The translations under genes were made by a program, and so were the position numbers. Below the pieces are notes generated by a model. It had not been told where the DNA came from. It did not search any database and was given only the letters and a program-made list of their open reading frames with translations. A stretch of 12,253 nucleotides of DNA from DASYSA01 sp036003885 (lineage in GTDB: Bacteria > Acidobacteriota > Blastocatellia > UBA7656): assembly GCA_036003885.1 (NCBI GenBank), contig DASYSA010000645.1:1-12253 (forward strand), read 5' to 3'. Positions 1 to 9,231 of the stretch are shown in pieces (within the stretch, counting starts at the first letter, position 1; each line of letters begins with the position of its first letter).

Positions 1-98
1 TTGAGCGGCACAACCTCTCCGTCCCTGAGCAGCACCCGATTGACGGTGTCCAGGCAAAAAGCGCCAAACTCGTAAAAGTGCTTTGCCTGCTTACCCAT
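1..98 (-). CDS. Winged-helix (OmpR/PhoB-type) regulator, N-terminus only
   Basis: The reverse strand reads an open frame from ATG at 98 to the window edge. Its first residues include HFYEFGAFCLD, then RVLLRDGEVVPL. This is the N-terminal beta-sheet of an OmpR/PhoB-type winged-helix domain, in the form (YEFGxFxLDxxxRxLLRDGExVPL) found in large CadC-like proteins that carry TPR, WD40 or TolB-like repeats and are abundant in Acidobacteriota. Only 32 complete codons are present, so the effector part cannot be known. The frame stays open upstream to another ATG near 167 (MNVLNRR...). Neither start has a clear Shine-Dalgarno site, and 98 is preferred because family members usually begin a few residues before YEFG. 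The gene is divergent from the propeller gene at 347, so it might regulate it, but nothing visible proves this. Confidence 0.7.
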   Translation of the reverse strand, partial: MGKQAKHFYEFGAFCLDTVNRVLLRDGEVVPL

Positions 99-346
99 GA
101 GCGTGTTTGAAGAGAACCGGTTGATAAACAGTTGAGCCGAAATTGAGCGACGATTTAGGACATTCATTTGGCAGTTGGCCGATACTCTGCGCGAGCTGGA
201 ACAGTCAAGCACCGGCAGCTGCTGATCCCACGGGCGTGAAGTATATCACGAAGCTCTTCGATGCCCCAGATCGCGCTTTCGTCCATCAGCTGCCCACAGG
301 TGTCGAGAGTATGGAATACCATTCAACAACCGAAAAGGAGAAAGTC
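99..346. other. Divergent intergenic region between regulator and propeller gene
   Basis: This 248-base stretch separates two divergent genes and must hold the promoters of both unless they are distant. I could not pick out a convincing -35/-10 pair or operator. The frame of the downstream gene is open back to a TTG at 143, but that extension has no repeat units and no ribosome site, so it is treated as non-coding. The only clear signal is the ribosome site at 335-340. Confidence 0.5.
335..340 (+). promoter_or_regulatory. Shine-Dalgarno site that sets the propeller start
   Basis: AAGGAG lies six bases before the ATG at 347. It decides for 347 over the upstream in-frame TTG at 143 and ATG at 311, neither of which has such a site. 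Confidence 0.8.
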
Positions 347-1213
347 ATGCAACCAAGAGAGAAGACTCAAAGCACCGGCTCGCCAATCGCGGCCACATCG
401 CCCTCGACCCAGGTGATTGCCTGGACGGGAGAAACTCCAAATGTCAACGTGATCGCATATCCGAGTTTGCAATCGGAGACGCTCAAGCCCCAGAGCTCTT
501 ACGCGCCGTCGTTAGCGGTCTCACCCAGTAACAATTTGCTGTACCTCGCCTGGACGAATAAGTCGTCACCCAGCTATGTCAATTACGCGACTTCCTCTGA
601 CGGCAAGAGCTATTCACCGTCGACTCAGATCACCTACCTCGCCAGTTCCGCAGCCCCATCATTGACCGTCTTCAATAACGCCGTCTACGTTGCCTGGAGG
701 GGGTCTGACGGTACGCTCAACATCATGCCCATTTCCGGCACGACTCCAAGCCAGCCGGCGTGGACCGGTGCGGATGCGCCGGCTCTTGGCACGCTCAACA
801 ACAGCGTCCTCTACGTGGGCTGGAGAGACAGCAAAGATAATCTCTGGTATATGACCTCCACCGATGGGATAAACTTCACAACACCTGTCGAACTCAAACA
901 GACCAGTCCACACGCTCCGGCATTTGTTGAGTTCAATGGGTTCCTCTATATCGCCTGGACAGGAAACGGCGATAACCACCTGAACGTCATGCGTATCGTC
1001 GATACCAAGCCTGTGACACTCGGAGAAACGAGCAGCTGTGCTCCGACTCTGTCGGTCGCTGGTGGCCTGCTGTATATAGGTTGGGTTGGAAGCGATCCCA
1101 ACAACGTGCTGAACGTGTTGTCGAGCACCGACGCAATCCATTTTGGAAGCAAGGCCGAGATCCAGGAGACTACAAATGCGGGTCTCTCCATGGTGGCCTT
1201 CGCCGGCAACTAG
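347..1213 (+). CDS. Six-bladed beta-propeller protein (lectin/sialidase-like), no signal peptide
   Basis: The product has 288 residues from the ATG with a good ribosome site. After a ~20-residue polar N-terminus the whole protein is repeats. The inner-strand motif AP(S/T/A)(L/F) starts near residues 53, 103, 144, 190 and 232, with a last variant (AGLSMV) at 278. Each is followed by a (L/V)Y(V/I/L)(A/G)W(R/T/V)G strand and an LN(I/V)M-like strand. The N-terminus supplies VIAWTG without its first strand and the C-terminus supplies the missing one, which is classic propeller ring closure and gives six blades. Blades 2, 4 and 6 carry an S(S/T)DG..(Y/F) loop like the Asp-box or BNR loops of sialidases; blades 1, 3 and 5 are shorter. 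Such proteins are often annotated as sialidase-like or fucose-lectin-like, but I see no catalytic Arg triad, so binding is likelier than hydrolysis. There is no signal peptide or membrane helix; it would be cytosolic unless exported by another route. Confidence 0.8.
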   Translation: MQPREKTQSTGSPIAATSPSTQVIAWTGETPNVNVIAYPSLQSETLKPQSSYAPSLAVSPSNNLLYLAWTNKSSPSYVNYATSSDGKSYSPSTQITYLASSAAPSLTVFNNAVYVAWRGSDGTLNIMPISGTTPSQPAWTGADAPALGTLNNSVLYVGWRDSKDNLWYMTSTDGINFTTPVELKQTSPHAPAFVEFNGFLYIAWTGNGDNHLNVMRIVDTKPVTLGETSSCAPTLSVAGGLLYIGWVGSDPNNVLNVLSSTDAIHFGSKAEIQETTNAGLSMVAFAGN

Positions 1214-1281
1214 GGCTCTGCCGGGTGATCTCTCGTCGATGGGAGCTCATTGATCGAACAAATCGGCTGTGCCTGAATTGA

Positions 1282-1326
1282 GGGGCAACGGAGCAGACCG
1301 GAGATCTGCGTCTGTTCCGTTGCCCC
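1282..1326. terminator. Strong hairpin between convergent genes, probable bidirectional terminator
   Basis: The arms 1282-1298 and 1310-1326 pair over 17 bases with one mismatch (GGGGCAACGGAgCAGAC against its complement), around an 11-base loop. It sits between the stop of the propeller gene (1213) and the stop of the convergent secreted-protein gene (1364). There is no run of T on either side, so it is not a textbook intrinsic terminator. The position still argues for ending or protecting transcripts from both directions. Confidence 0.7.
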
Positions 1327-1363
1327 AACGACCTGCCGGGCAGTCAGTGAAAACAGAAAGGCC

Positions 1364-1951
1364 CTAGTAGATACGCAGCGAGAAGACAGTGGGTTGAACC
1401 ATCCCGTTGGGTCGCTGTAAATCGACTTCCACATAGTACACAAAGAGAGCGAAGTCTATCGGAGTGTTGAAAGTGCACTTGTCGCATCGCGGGTTAGGGT
1501 TGTCGGTATTGTTCACGGCACGGCAGAGTTCAACCTGCTGCCCGGTGCATGGGTCCACCTGCCAGAGTCTCGCAGTAACAACGCTGTTTCCTGGAGTTGC
1601 TGATCCAAGCTCCAGCGTCGTCCACCCTGGAGCAGTCGGAATGGGGTTGTTATCGTATGTATTCGTCACATTGTAGCGAGCTACCAGCAGCGCTCCGGCT
1701 GCGCCTCTGAAACCCAGGTTCGGTCCGTTGGTACCGAAGAGCGGAATTGACGTTTCATCCGCGGCGCCTGTTGACCCCGCGGCCGTCCACGGGTTAATGA
1801 CAACCACTTGAGGGGCGGGTGCATTTGCCTTTGACCCTACCGCATAGCCCCTTGCGCCGGAGCCTGCCATCAACAGGGCCACGATTGCACCCAAAGCGAT
1901 TAGCCTGAGAGATGACTTCTTTGTGCGAATTGCTAAATTCATATCTTTCAT
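1364..1951 (-). CDS. Secreted 195-aa protein with four cysteines, function unknown
   Basis: I chose the ATG at 1951 because GAGGAG (1957-1962 on the plus strand, read in reverse) lies five bases before it; the frame is open ten codons further up without a better site. The N-terminus is a Sec-type signal peptide: basic residues to about 16 (RTKKSSLR), a hydrophobic core LIALGAIVALLMAG, and probable cleavage near residues 33-37. The mature part is rich in Asn, Pro, Gly, Thr and beta-branched residues, suggesting a beta-sandwich. Four cysteines cluster at residues 135, 143, 156 and 159, the last two as CDKC, fitting two disulfides or a metal site. The C-terminus ends in hydrophobic/aromatic strands (FALFVYYVEVDL ... 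FSLRIY). I do not recognise a family. It is convergent with the propeller gene and appears to be transcribed alone. Confidence 0.7.
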   Translation of the reverse strand: MKDMNLAIRTKKSSLRLIALGAIVALLMAGSGARGYAVGSKANAPAPQVVVINPWTAAGSTGAADETSIPLFGTNGPNLGFRGAAGALLVARYNVTNTYDNNPIPTAPGWTTLELGSATPGNSVVTARLWQVDPCTGQQVELCRAVNNTDNPNPRCDKCTFNTPIDFALFVYYVEVDLQRPNGMVQPTVFSLRIY

Positions 1952-1956
1952 GATTT

Positions 1957-1962
1957 CTCCTC
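1957..1962 (-). promoter_or_regulatory. Shine-Dalgarno site of the secreted four-cysteine protein
   Basis: Reverse-strand GAGGAG with a five-base gap to the ATG at 1951 fixes the start of this gene and removes ten codons of upstream open frame. Confidence 0.75.
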
Positions 1963-2549
1963 TAGTTGTAAGTTTGCACACGTTAACTGTTGAGGCGGAT
2001 CCGGGACCCTACCGCCGATCGTAGCTTGCCTGCTATGAACCGGCCTCGGCGTTTTTGCCGCCCATGGCGCAAGGATCGATGCTATTTGGCGTACAGGCAG
2101 ACCTGTTCCAACCGGGTCACTTGCCCTTGCCCGTTCCTCACCTTGCGGAAGTTTGATTGTGATTTATTTGGCGGGGTCTGACCGAAACGTGAATTCCCCG
2201 GCCCTGGCGATTCTATTTACCCATCAAAGGCAAATAGATGGTTGTTGATGTGTCCACCGTTCATTAACGACCTCCACCGGCATTGTTTGAGCGCTGCCGA
2301 TTGCGCGAGTTCCATTACAGTCGCGGATTTGGACTCAAGCCGGATGGAGAAAGTTTGGATTGTTCCGGGGTCAGGCCCTCGATTCTGCGATTTGAATTTT
2401 CGTTGCTCCTCGTGTATCCCGTTTCCCCGTGTGTGTCGGGTTCCTCATTCGTCCTTTGCTCCTTGTGCGAATCGCAGAATCGAGGCCCGAGCCCGCCATC
2501 AGCCAATGGACAGATCTGAATCGAGGCTTGATAATAAGTCCCTTTGCTG
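1963..2549. other. 0.6-kb region without a convincing gene
   Basis: Short open frames occur on both strands (for example 1990-2181 and 2283-2519 plus, 2315-2506 minus), but their translations are rich in Arg, Ser, Pro and Cys, have no recognisable motif and lack ribosome sites. The region should hold the promoter of the minus-strand secreted-protein gene on its left and that of the plus-strand membrane-protein unit on its right. A short inverted repeat (TCTATTT at 2212-2218, AAATAGA at 2232-2238) and the larger inverted-repeat element at 2377-2485 are the only structures seen. Confidence 0.5.
2377..2485. repeat. 109-bp element with perfect 16-bp inverted ends
   Basis: CCTCGATTCTGCGATT at 2377-2392 is repeated as its exact reverse complement at 2470-2485, separated by 77 bases. 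A third partial copy of the end (GAATCGAGGC) lies at about 2517-2526. The inside, read on the minus strand, is purine-rich, with loosely repeated AAGGAGCAAAGGAC / GAGGAACC / CGAGGAGCAACG segments. Size and ends would fit a miniature inverted-repeat or REP-like element, or a long cruciform or hairpin upstream of the membrane-protein unit. No flanking target duplication is visible, so mobility is not shown. Confidence 0.5.
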
Positions 2550-3188
2550 ATGGCTCCAGATCACCAAACAGTCAATACTCGACACCCGGTCGACTCCCAA
2601 ACTGCGTTGTCGCTTCGAACATCTCTCCTGATCGGCGGGCTCGGATTCTCCCTCATAAGTCTCGGCATCTTCGCGACTGTGGCATTCGCCGAACGATGGA
2701 TGTATAGCCACCTGGGCGTTTCGGGCGCTTACCTCGTATGGACAATTCTCTTCATACTCTTCGGAGGACTCGTCTTCAGCTTGCTGGTAGTCGAACCCAA
2801 CCGGAGGTTACGGTTTCACGCACTCTTCGCGGGCGCCTTTTTCAGCTACGCGGTCGGTTGGGTGGGAGCGTACTTCACAGTGCGAGGCCTCTTTGGAGAG
2901 TGGTTGGGCTCATTCTTAGGGTCTGCCTTGATGGCCCTGGTCATAGCCGCCGGGTTTGGTGTGTTGCGATCTGCGCCGAACCTGTCAGCGCTGCTCTTCA
3001 TCACAAACTCAGCCGGCTATTTCTTTGGTTCAGTGCTTAATGACATTCTTAGAGGGAAGATAGGAATGTTGCTCTGGGGAGCTGTTTATGGGTTGTTTTT
3101 GGGCGCGGGTCTCGGGGCAGCGCTTTATGTCGCGCAGTCACAACGCGCGCATAGCCCGATGCCTGAATCAGAAACATTGGATGCTTGA
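2550..3188 (+). CDS. Six-helix integral membrane protein, function unknown
   Basis: The product has 212 residues from the ATG at 2550; an in-frame TTG lies two codons upstream, and neither has a Shine-Dalgarno site, so the start is uncertain by a few codons. After a polar N-terminus of about 22 residues come six likely membrane helices, near residues 26-47, 58-80, 90-110, 116-139, 145-164 and 172-195, and a short polar tail. Small residues are frequent in the helices (GAGLGAAL, FGGLVF), as in tightly packed bundles. A basic loop (EPNRRLR, 82-88) follows helix 2. No catalytic motif or known family is recognised. Its stop TGA overlaps the next ATG by one base, so translation of the two is probably coupled, and the products may act together. 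Confidence 0.7.
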   Translation: MAPDHQTVNTRHPVDSQTALSLRTSLLIGGLGFSLISLGIFATVAFAERWMYSHLGVSGAYLVWTILFILFGGLVFSLLVVEPNRRLRFHALFAGAFFSYAVGWVGAYFTVRGLFGEWLGSFLGSALMALVIAAGFGVLRSAPNLSALLFITNSAGYFFGSVLNDILRGKIGMLLWGAVYGLFLGAGLGAALYVAQSQRAHSPMPESETLDA

Positions 3189-3709
3189 TGAGCAGCGGTG
3201 AGTTTTTGACAAGGTTCACGATTTGGGTGGTCCTGGCGGGCTATGCCATCGGAACCGTTGTCTTCGCTCTCTCGCGCAAGAGACCGAAGTGGGAGTCAGC
3301 GGCGAGACTTGCCTGGACTATTGCCTGCGTCAGCCTGCTGGCTCACGTAGCCAGCGCCTTTCACTTCTATCACGGTTGGAGCGAGGAATCGGCTTATCGT
3401 GAAACCGCTCGTCAAACCGCCGCGGTCATCGGGATCAACTGGGGTGGCGGCATCTACTTCAACTATGCGGTTGTTCTCTTTTGGGTAATAGATGTCGCCT
3501 GGTGGTGGCGAGGGCTCGACGCCTACCATCGCCGGCCTCGATTATTAGTCGTGCCTTGGCAGGCCTTCCTGATCTTCATGATCTTCAACGCTACCGTGGT
3601 TTTTAAGACCGGGCCTTTACGCTGGGTCGGCGTCTGTCTGTCTTTGGCGGTGGCCTGTTTTTGGTTACACTCGTGGAAGCAAGGCACGACACGCTTTGGA
3701 CAGGTGTAG
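3188..3709 (+). CDS. Integral membrane protein with histidine-rich helix, function unknown
   Basis: This 173-residue protein starts at ATG 3188, overlapping the previous stop by one base with no ribosome site of its own, so coupled translation is likely. About five membrane helices are expected, near residues 10-28, 41-60, 89-107, 121-139 and 144-162. Helix 2 and its end carry three histidines (H53, H59, H62) in AHVASAFHFYH, followed by GWSEESAYRETARQTA and then a glycine-rich INWGGGIYFNYA and a tryptophan cluster (AWWWRGLD). The histidines could bind a metal or heme, but that is inference. The pattern is reminiscent of uncharacterised membrane proteins in soil bacteria; I cannot name a family. 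It lies between another membrane protein and an MFS carrier, 11 bases before the latter. Confidence 0.7.
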   Translation: MSSGEFLTRFTIWVVLAGYAIGTVVFALSRKRPKWESAARLAWTIACVSLLAHVASAFHFYHGWSEESAYRETARQTAAVIGINWGGGIYFNYAVVLFWVIDVAWWWRGLDAYHRRPRLLVVPWQAFLIFMIFNATVVFKTGPLRWVGVCLSLAVACFWLHSWKQGTTRFGQV

Positions 3710-3720
3710 GAACGGTAGTT

Positions 3721-4998
3721 ATGGATTCATCGAGTTCTGTGATACGCCGCTTCGCGCTCAGTCCGGCGCGCGTACCTTTCTACTATGGCTGGGTGAATCT
3801 CGCGGTCGCCGCATTGGCGATGGTGGGAACGCTTCCGGGCCGCACCCAGGGTCTGGGCCTGATCGCCGAACCCTTGATGCGCGATCTGCAGATTGATCGC
3901 GTGTTCTTTGGCCAGATCAACTTCTGGGCTACTCTGATTGGTTCACTCTTCTGCATGGGAGTTGGGCGGTTGGTTGATCGCGCGGGCAGCCGGACTGTGC
4001 TGACTGCCATATCACTGATGCTGGGTACCGTTGTCCTGCTAATGAGCGGCGTGAAGGGAGTGCTCTTCGTTGGGCTGCTGATTACGCTCACCCGCGGGCT
4101 TGGCCAAAGCGCACTGTCCGTAGTCAGTCTCACGATGGTCGGTCACTGGTTTGTGCGGAGGATCAACCTGGCGATGGCCGTCTACACAATCCTCTTGAGC
4201 GTAGGCTTCATGGTGGCGTTCCTGGTCGTGGGCGCGGCCGTAATCGGCAGCGGCTGGCGAGTAGCCTGGGCCGGGGTTGGCGGCGCGCTACTGCTGGTCC
4301 TCGGTCCAGCAGCGTGGCTGCTGGTGAGGCGCGCACCCGAACGAGCCGACATCGCACCCGACGATCGAGGACGAGCTGAGGTAGCGCCCGACGATACGCG
4401 AGTCGGATTTACACTGCGGCAGGCGCTATCAACAACAAGATTCTGGGTCTTCGCGCTGTCAAGTTCCATCTACGGCCTGATTGCATCCGGGATCGCGCTC
4501 TTCAATGAATCGGTCCTGGCCGAACGAGGTTTCGACGCTTCGACGTATCACCGAAGCCTGGCGATTACCGCGATTACCGCACTACTTGGAAACTTCCTCG
4601 GGGGGTGGCTGACGGCCAGGTGGTCTATGAAACGCCTCATGGCCTTAGCGATGTGGCTGCTGGCGGCTTCCCTGTTGGGCCTGCCGCGCGTCACGACTCA
4701 AGCCCATGTCGTTGCGTACGCGATTGTCATGGGTCTGGCGGGCGGCTTCGTAATTGTGATCTTCTTTTCGTTCTGGAGTCGAAGTTTCGGTCGGGCCCAC
4801 CTCGGCAAGATTCAAGGCGCGGCACAAACCCTGACGGTGCTTGCATCGGCGATCGGGCCGCTCCTCATGGCGTGGGGCGTCGAACGGACCGGCTCATATG
4901 CAGCCGGTTTTTATCTGCTCGCCGTAGTGGTCGTCGCCCTGGGGATCAGTGCATGGTTCGTTTCCGTCCCGCCCGATTTGAGGCTGGAGACGTCTTGA
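3721..4998 (+). CDS. Major facilitator superfamily transporter
   Basis: The product has 425 residues and about 12 membrane helices, the usual MFS length and topology. The loop between helices 2 and 3 has the MFS signature (GVGRLVDRAGSR, residues ~80-91), and a related degenerate copy lies in the second half (GNFLGGWLTARWSMKR, ~290-305). The segment TRGLGQSALSVVS (124-136) and the YYGWVN start resemble oxalate/formate-antiporter-like and monocarboxylate-type MFS proteins, but the substrate cannot be deduced. The start at 3721 is supported by AGGAA at 3708-3712, which overlaps the stop of the previous gene; open frame continues upstream to 3661 inside that gene and is rejected. The central cytoplasmic loop carries a short tandem duplication (ADIAPDDRG / AEVAPDD, 209-225). 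It is last in a three-gene unit, and its stop is 19 bases from the stop of the convergent amine oxidase gene. Confidence 0.9.
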   Translation: MDSSSSVIRRFALSPARVPFYYGWVNLAVAALAMVGTLPGRTQGLGLIAEPLMRDLQIDRVFFGQINFWATLIGSLFCMGVGRLVDRAGSRTVLTAISLMLGTVVLLMSGVKGVLFVGLLITLTRGLGQSALSVVSLTMVGHWFVRRINLAMAVYTILLSVGFMVAFLVVGAAVIGSGWRVAWAGVGGALLLVLGPAAWLLVRRAPERADIAPDDRGRAEVAPDDTRVGFTLRQALSTTRFWVFALSSSIYGLIASGIALFNESVLAERGFDASTYHRSLAITAITALLGNFLGGWLTARWSMKRLMALAMWLLAASLLGLPRVTTQAHVVAYAIVMGLAGGFVIVIFFSFWSRSFGRAHLGKIQGAAQTLTVLASAIGPLLMAWGVERTGSYAAGFYLLAVVVVALGISAWFVSVPPDLRLETS

Positions 4999-5017
4999 TT
5001 CACGCAGGACTCATAGA

Positions 5018-6427
5018 TCAACCGTTGATTTCCTGAACCACGCGCCGCGAGGACTCGAGCGCGCCCTGCATCCATCCTGTCCAGATCGAGGTATGCTCAC
5101 CCGCAAAATGTATTCGCCCTTCGGATTTGGCAAGGATCTCAATGAAGCCGATCTGCCCCGGCGTATGAAGCGCAAATGAACCGCGCTCCCATGGATCCAA
5201 GCCCCAGCACTGTGATACGCCGCCTTCAAACCATTTTGGCAGCTCGGGAAATATCTGTGCCGCCTGCCCCAGCGCCGCGGCCACGCGTTCTTCTTCGCTC
5301 ATTCGTTCGAGCGCAGCTGTGTAGACTCCGATGGGATATGCTGCCAGAGCCCCGCGAGAGGCAGGATCGGCGCCCGGGTCAGGCGTCAGTCTTTCGATTG
5401 GAAGGTCGGTCGTGACGAAGCCGCTCAGCCCGTCCTTGAGCCAGAATCGCGTGCGCGTCTGCAGGAAGACCTTGATCGTTCGCGAATAGTATTGTTCGCG
5501 GATCGCCCGTTGTTTGGCCTCCGTGAGACGCGCCTCCTCGAAGATCCTGCCAATCACCGGACAGGGAATCGCACAAACGACTCGATCGGCGGTCAGCGTT
5601 TCTGTGCCTGAAGTGCCTCGAAGCGACACCTTAACGCCCCGATCATCCTGGCTCACAGCAATGACCGGCGCGCCATAACGGACATCCACTCTTTTTGAGA
5701 ATTCCTCCGGCAGCCGATCGTTTCCCCCTTCGATGCGATAGCTGAATGTCCCGCCCCTCGAATTCAAGCCATGGAGCAGGAACGAGGCAGCTGAGCCGAA
5801 TTCCGTACCGAACCCGAGTGTCATCAATTCAGCGGCTCCTGCAGAAGCGCCTCGTGAACGCAACCAGGCTCCCGGCGTCTGCCCATCCCAGGTGCTCAAT
5901 GCCTGGATCGGCGTCCGATCGTAGCCTGCAGCCAATGCCTGCTGTGTCGCTTCCTCGATGTATTTGCGGAACAGGCCTCCGAGTCCGAGCTTCCGTTCCT
6001 CGTCTGTGAGGTCAACTGGCCAGACCGCGGCGTCGTTGTTCATGACTCGCTTACCGCGAACGTGGTGGAAGGCGCGCACGCCGGGGACCGAGTTCGGCAC
6101 TAGCTTCAAACCGAGGGTGCGAGCGTAATGCTGGGTGAGTTGATGGGCCCCGGGGATGGATTCGGCGCCCGCCTCGGTATAGAGGCCTGGCGCGAAGCGT
6201 TCTCGAAGAGTGTGGACGCGCCCGCCCGGCCGCATTTGCGCCTCTAGAACCGATACGGTATGTCCCTGGTTCTGCAATTCAAAGGCGGAGCACAGGCCCG
6301 CCAAGCCGGCTCCCAGTACAATCACACGTTGCGCGGGACCACGCCTTTCGAGCCGTTCCACCTGCCTTAGCGTCGGCGCTAGCGCGGCGGCGGCTACCGA
6401 CATCAGGAATTCACGTCGTGTGTTCAT
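5018..6427 (-). CDS. Tat-exported FAD-dependent amine oxidase (monoamine/L-amino-acid oxidase family)
   Basis: The family oxidises primary or secondary amines or L-amino acids with FAD and O2, giving imine and H2O2. From ATG 6427 it has 469 residues. The N-terminus NTRREFLMSVAAAALAP is a twin-arginine signal, so the folded flavoprotein should be sent to the periplasm. The Rossmann FAD motif is VIVLGAGLAGLCSA (G39, G41, G44), with E62 ending the second strand and the RPGGR motif at 66-70. K319 in RTIKVFLQ matches the conserved active-site lysine of the family. The C-terminal FAD segment is GRIHFAGEHTSIWTGWMQGA (437-456). The cysteine used for covalent flavin in mammalian MAO is absent. The frame is open to an ATG at 6475, which would overlap the upstream gene; 6427 is preferred because the Tat motif follows at once, though neither start has a clear ribosome site. 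Substrate unknown. Confidence 0.9.
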   Translation of the reverse strand: MNTRREFLMSVAAAALAPTLRQVERLERRGPAQRVIVLGAGLAGLCSAFELQNQGHTVSVLEAQMRPGGRVHTLRERFAPGLYTEAGAESIPGAHQLTQHYARTLGLKLVPNSVPGVRAFHHVRGKRVMNNDAAVWPVDLTDEERKLGLGGLFRKYIEEATQQALAAGYDRTPIQALSTWDGQTPGAWLRSRGASAGAAELMTLGFGTEFGSAASFLLHGLNSRGGTFSYRIEGGNDRLPEEFSKRVDVRYGAPVIAVSQDDRGVKVSLRGTSGTETLTADRVVCAIPCPVIGRIFEEARLTEAKQRAIREQYYSRTIKVFLQTRTRFWLKDGLSGFVTTDLPIERLTPDPGADPASRGALAAYPIGVYTAALERMSEEERVAAALGQAAQIFPELPKWFEGGVSQCWGLDPWERGSFALHTPGQIGFIEILAKSEGRIHFAGEHTSIWTGWMQGALESSRRVVQEING

Positions 6428-6461
6428 GTGTGCAATGTGCGTTAGGACGCAGTGATACCGC

Positions 6462-6797
6462 TCAATCGCCCGCATCGACGTCGATTGCGCGCTGAAATGA
6501 ACTCAGGCTATCGAAGATTCGAGTCCATGGAAATTCATCGGGGAACTGATCAATCCGCCCGTGCCATACAAGGTGTACGATGGCGAAGCGGCCATCTGCC
6601 AGGTGCACTGCTACGTCGTCACAATCACGCCGCCTGGCGAAGACGACTGCTCCTGCGTTCCAGAGTGGATGAAGAGGCCCAACCTCGCGCTGCAACTCAG
6701 CTTGTATACTCGGCTGATGCTCGGTCTCAACTTGATACCACGGTTCCCTCCAGGAGATGGCGAATTCCGGAATGGAGGCACCTGCTTTCTCGCTCAT
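6462..6797 (-). CDS. 111-aa conserved-looking protein, function unknown
   Basis: The product is a small soluble protein without signal or membrane segment. It reads like a real domain: an N-terminal EFAISWREPWYQVE, then a helix with AELQREVGPLHPLW, a strand GAVVFARRRDCDD, then VAVHLADGRFAIVHLVWHGR and a final FPWTRIFDSLSSFQRAI. I recall similar hypothetical proteins with WREPWYQ and DGRFAxVHLxWxGR patterns across soil bacteria, but no function. The gene starts 28 bases after the GH78 stop and ends 34 bases before the amine-oxidase start, all on the same strand, so it probably shares their transcript. Only a weak GAGAG precedes the ATG. A 115-codon frame on the other strand over the same bases gives an Arg-rich sequence without motifs and is not believed. 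Confidence 0.75.
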   Translation of the reverse strand: MSEKAGASIPEFAISWREPWYQVETEHQPSIQAELQREVGPLHPLWNAGAVVFARRRDCDDVAVHLADGRFAIVHLVWHGRIDQFPDEFPWTRIFDSLSSFQRAIDVDAGD

Positions 6798-6825
6798 GAC
6801 TTTCGATCTCTCAGTCCATCACTCA

Positions 6826-9231
<2,406 letters not shown>

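Noticed and set aside
143..346. 68-codon upstream extension of the propeller frame from a TTG
   Set aside because: It has no ribosome site and no repeat units, while the ATG at 347 has AAGGAG at good spacing.
659..1141. 160-codon minus-strand frame opposite the propeller gene
   Set aside because: The plus frame has clear repeats with propeller motifs; the minus frame has none and is its shadow.
2283..2519. Small plus-strand frames in the gene-poor region, including one running through the inverted-repeat element
   Set aside because: Low-complexity Arg/Ser/Pro/Cys translations, no ribosome site, and the inverted repeat explains the sequence better.
5017..5029. ATCAAccgTTGAT hairpin at the end of the amine oxidase gene as a terminator
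   Set aside because: A five-base stem with three-base loop overlapping the stop codon and no T-run is too weak to call.
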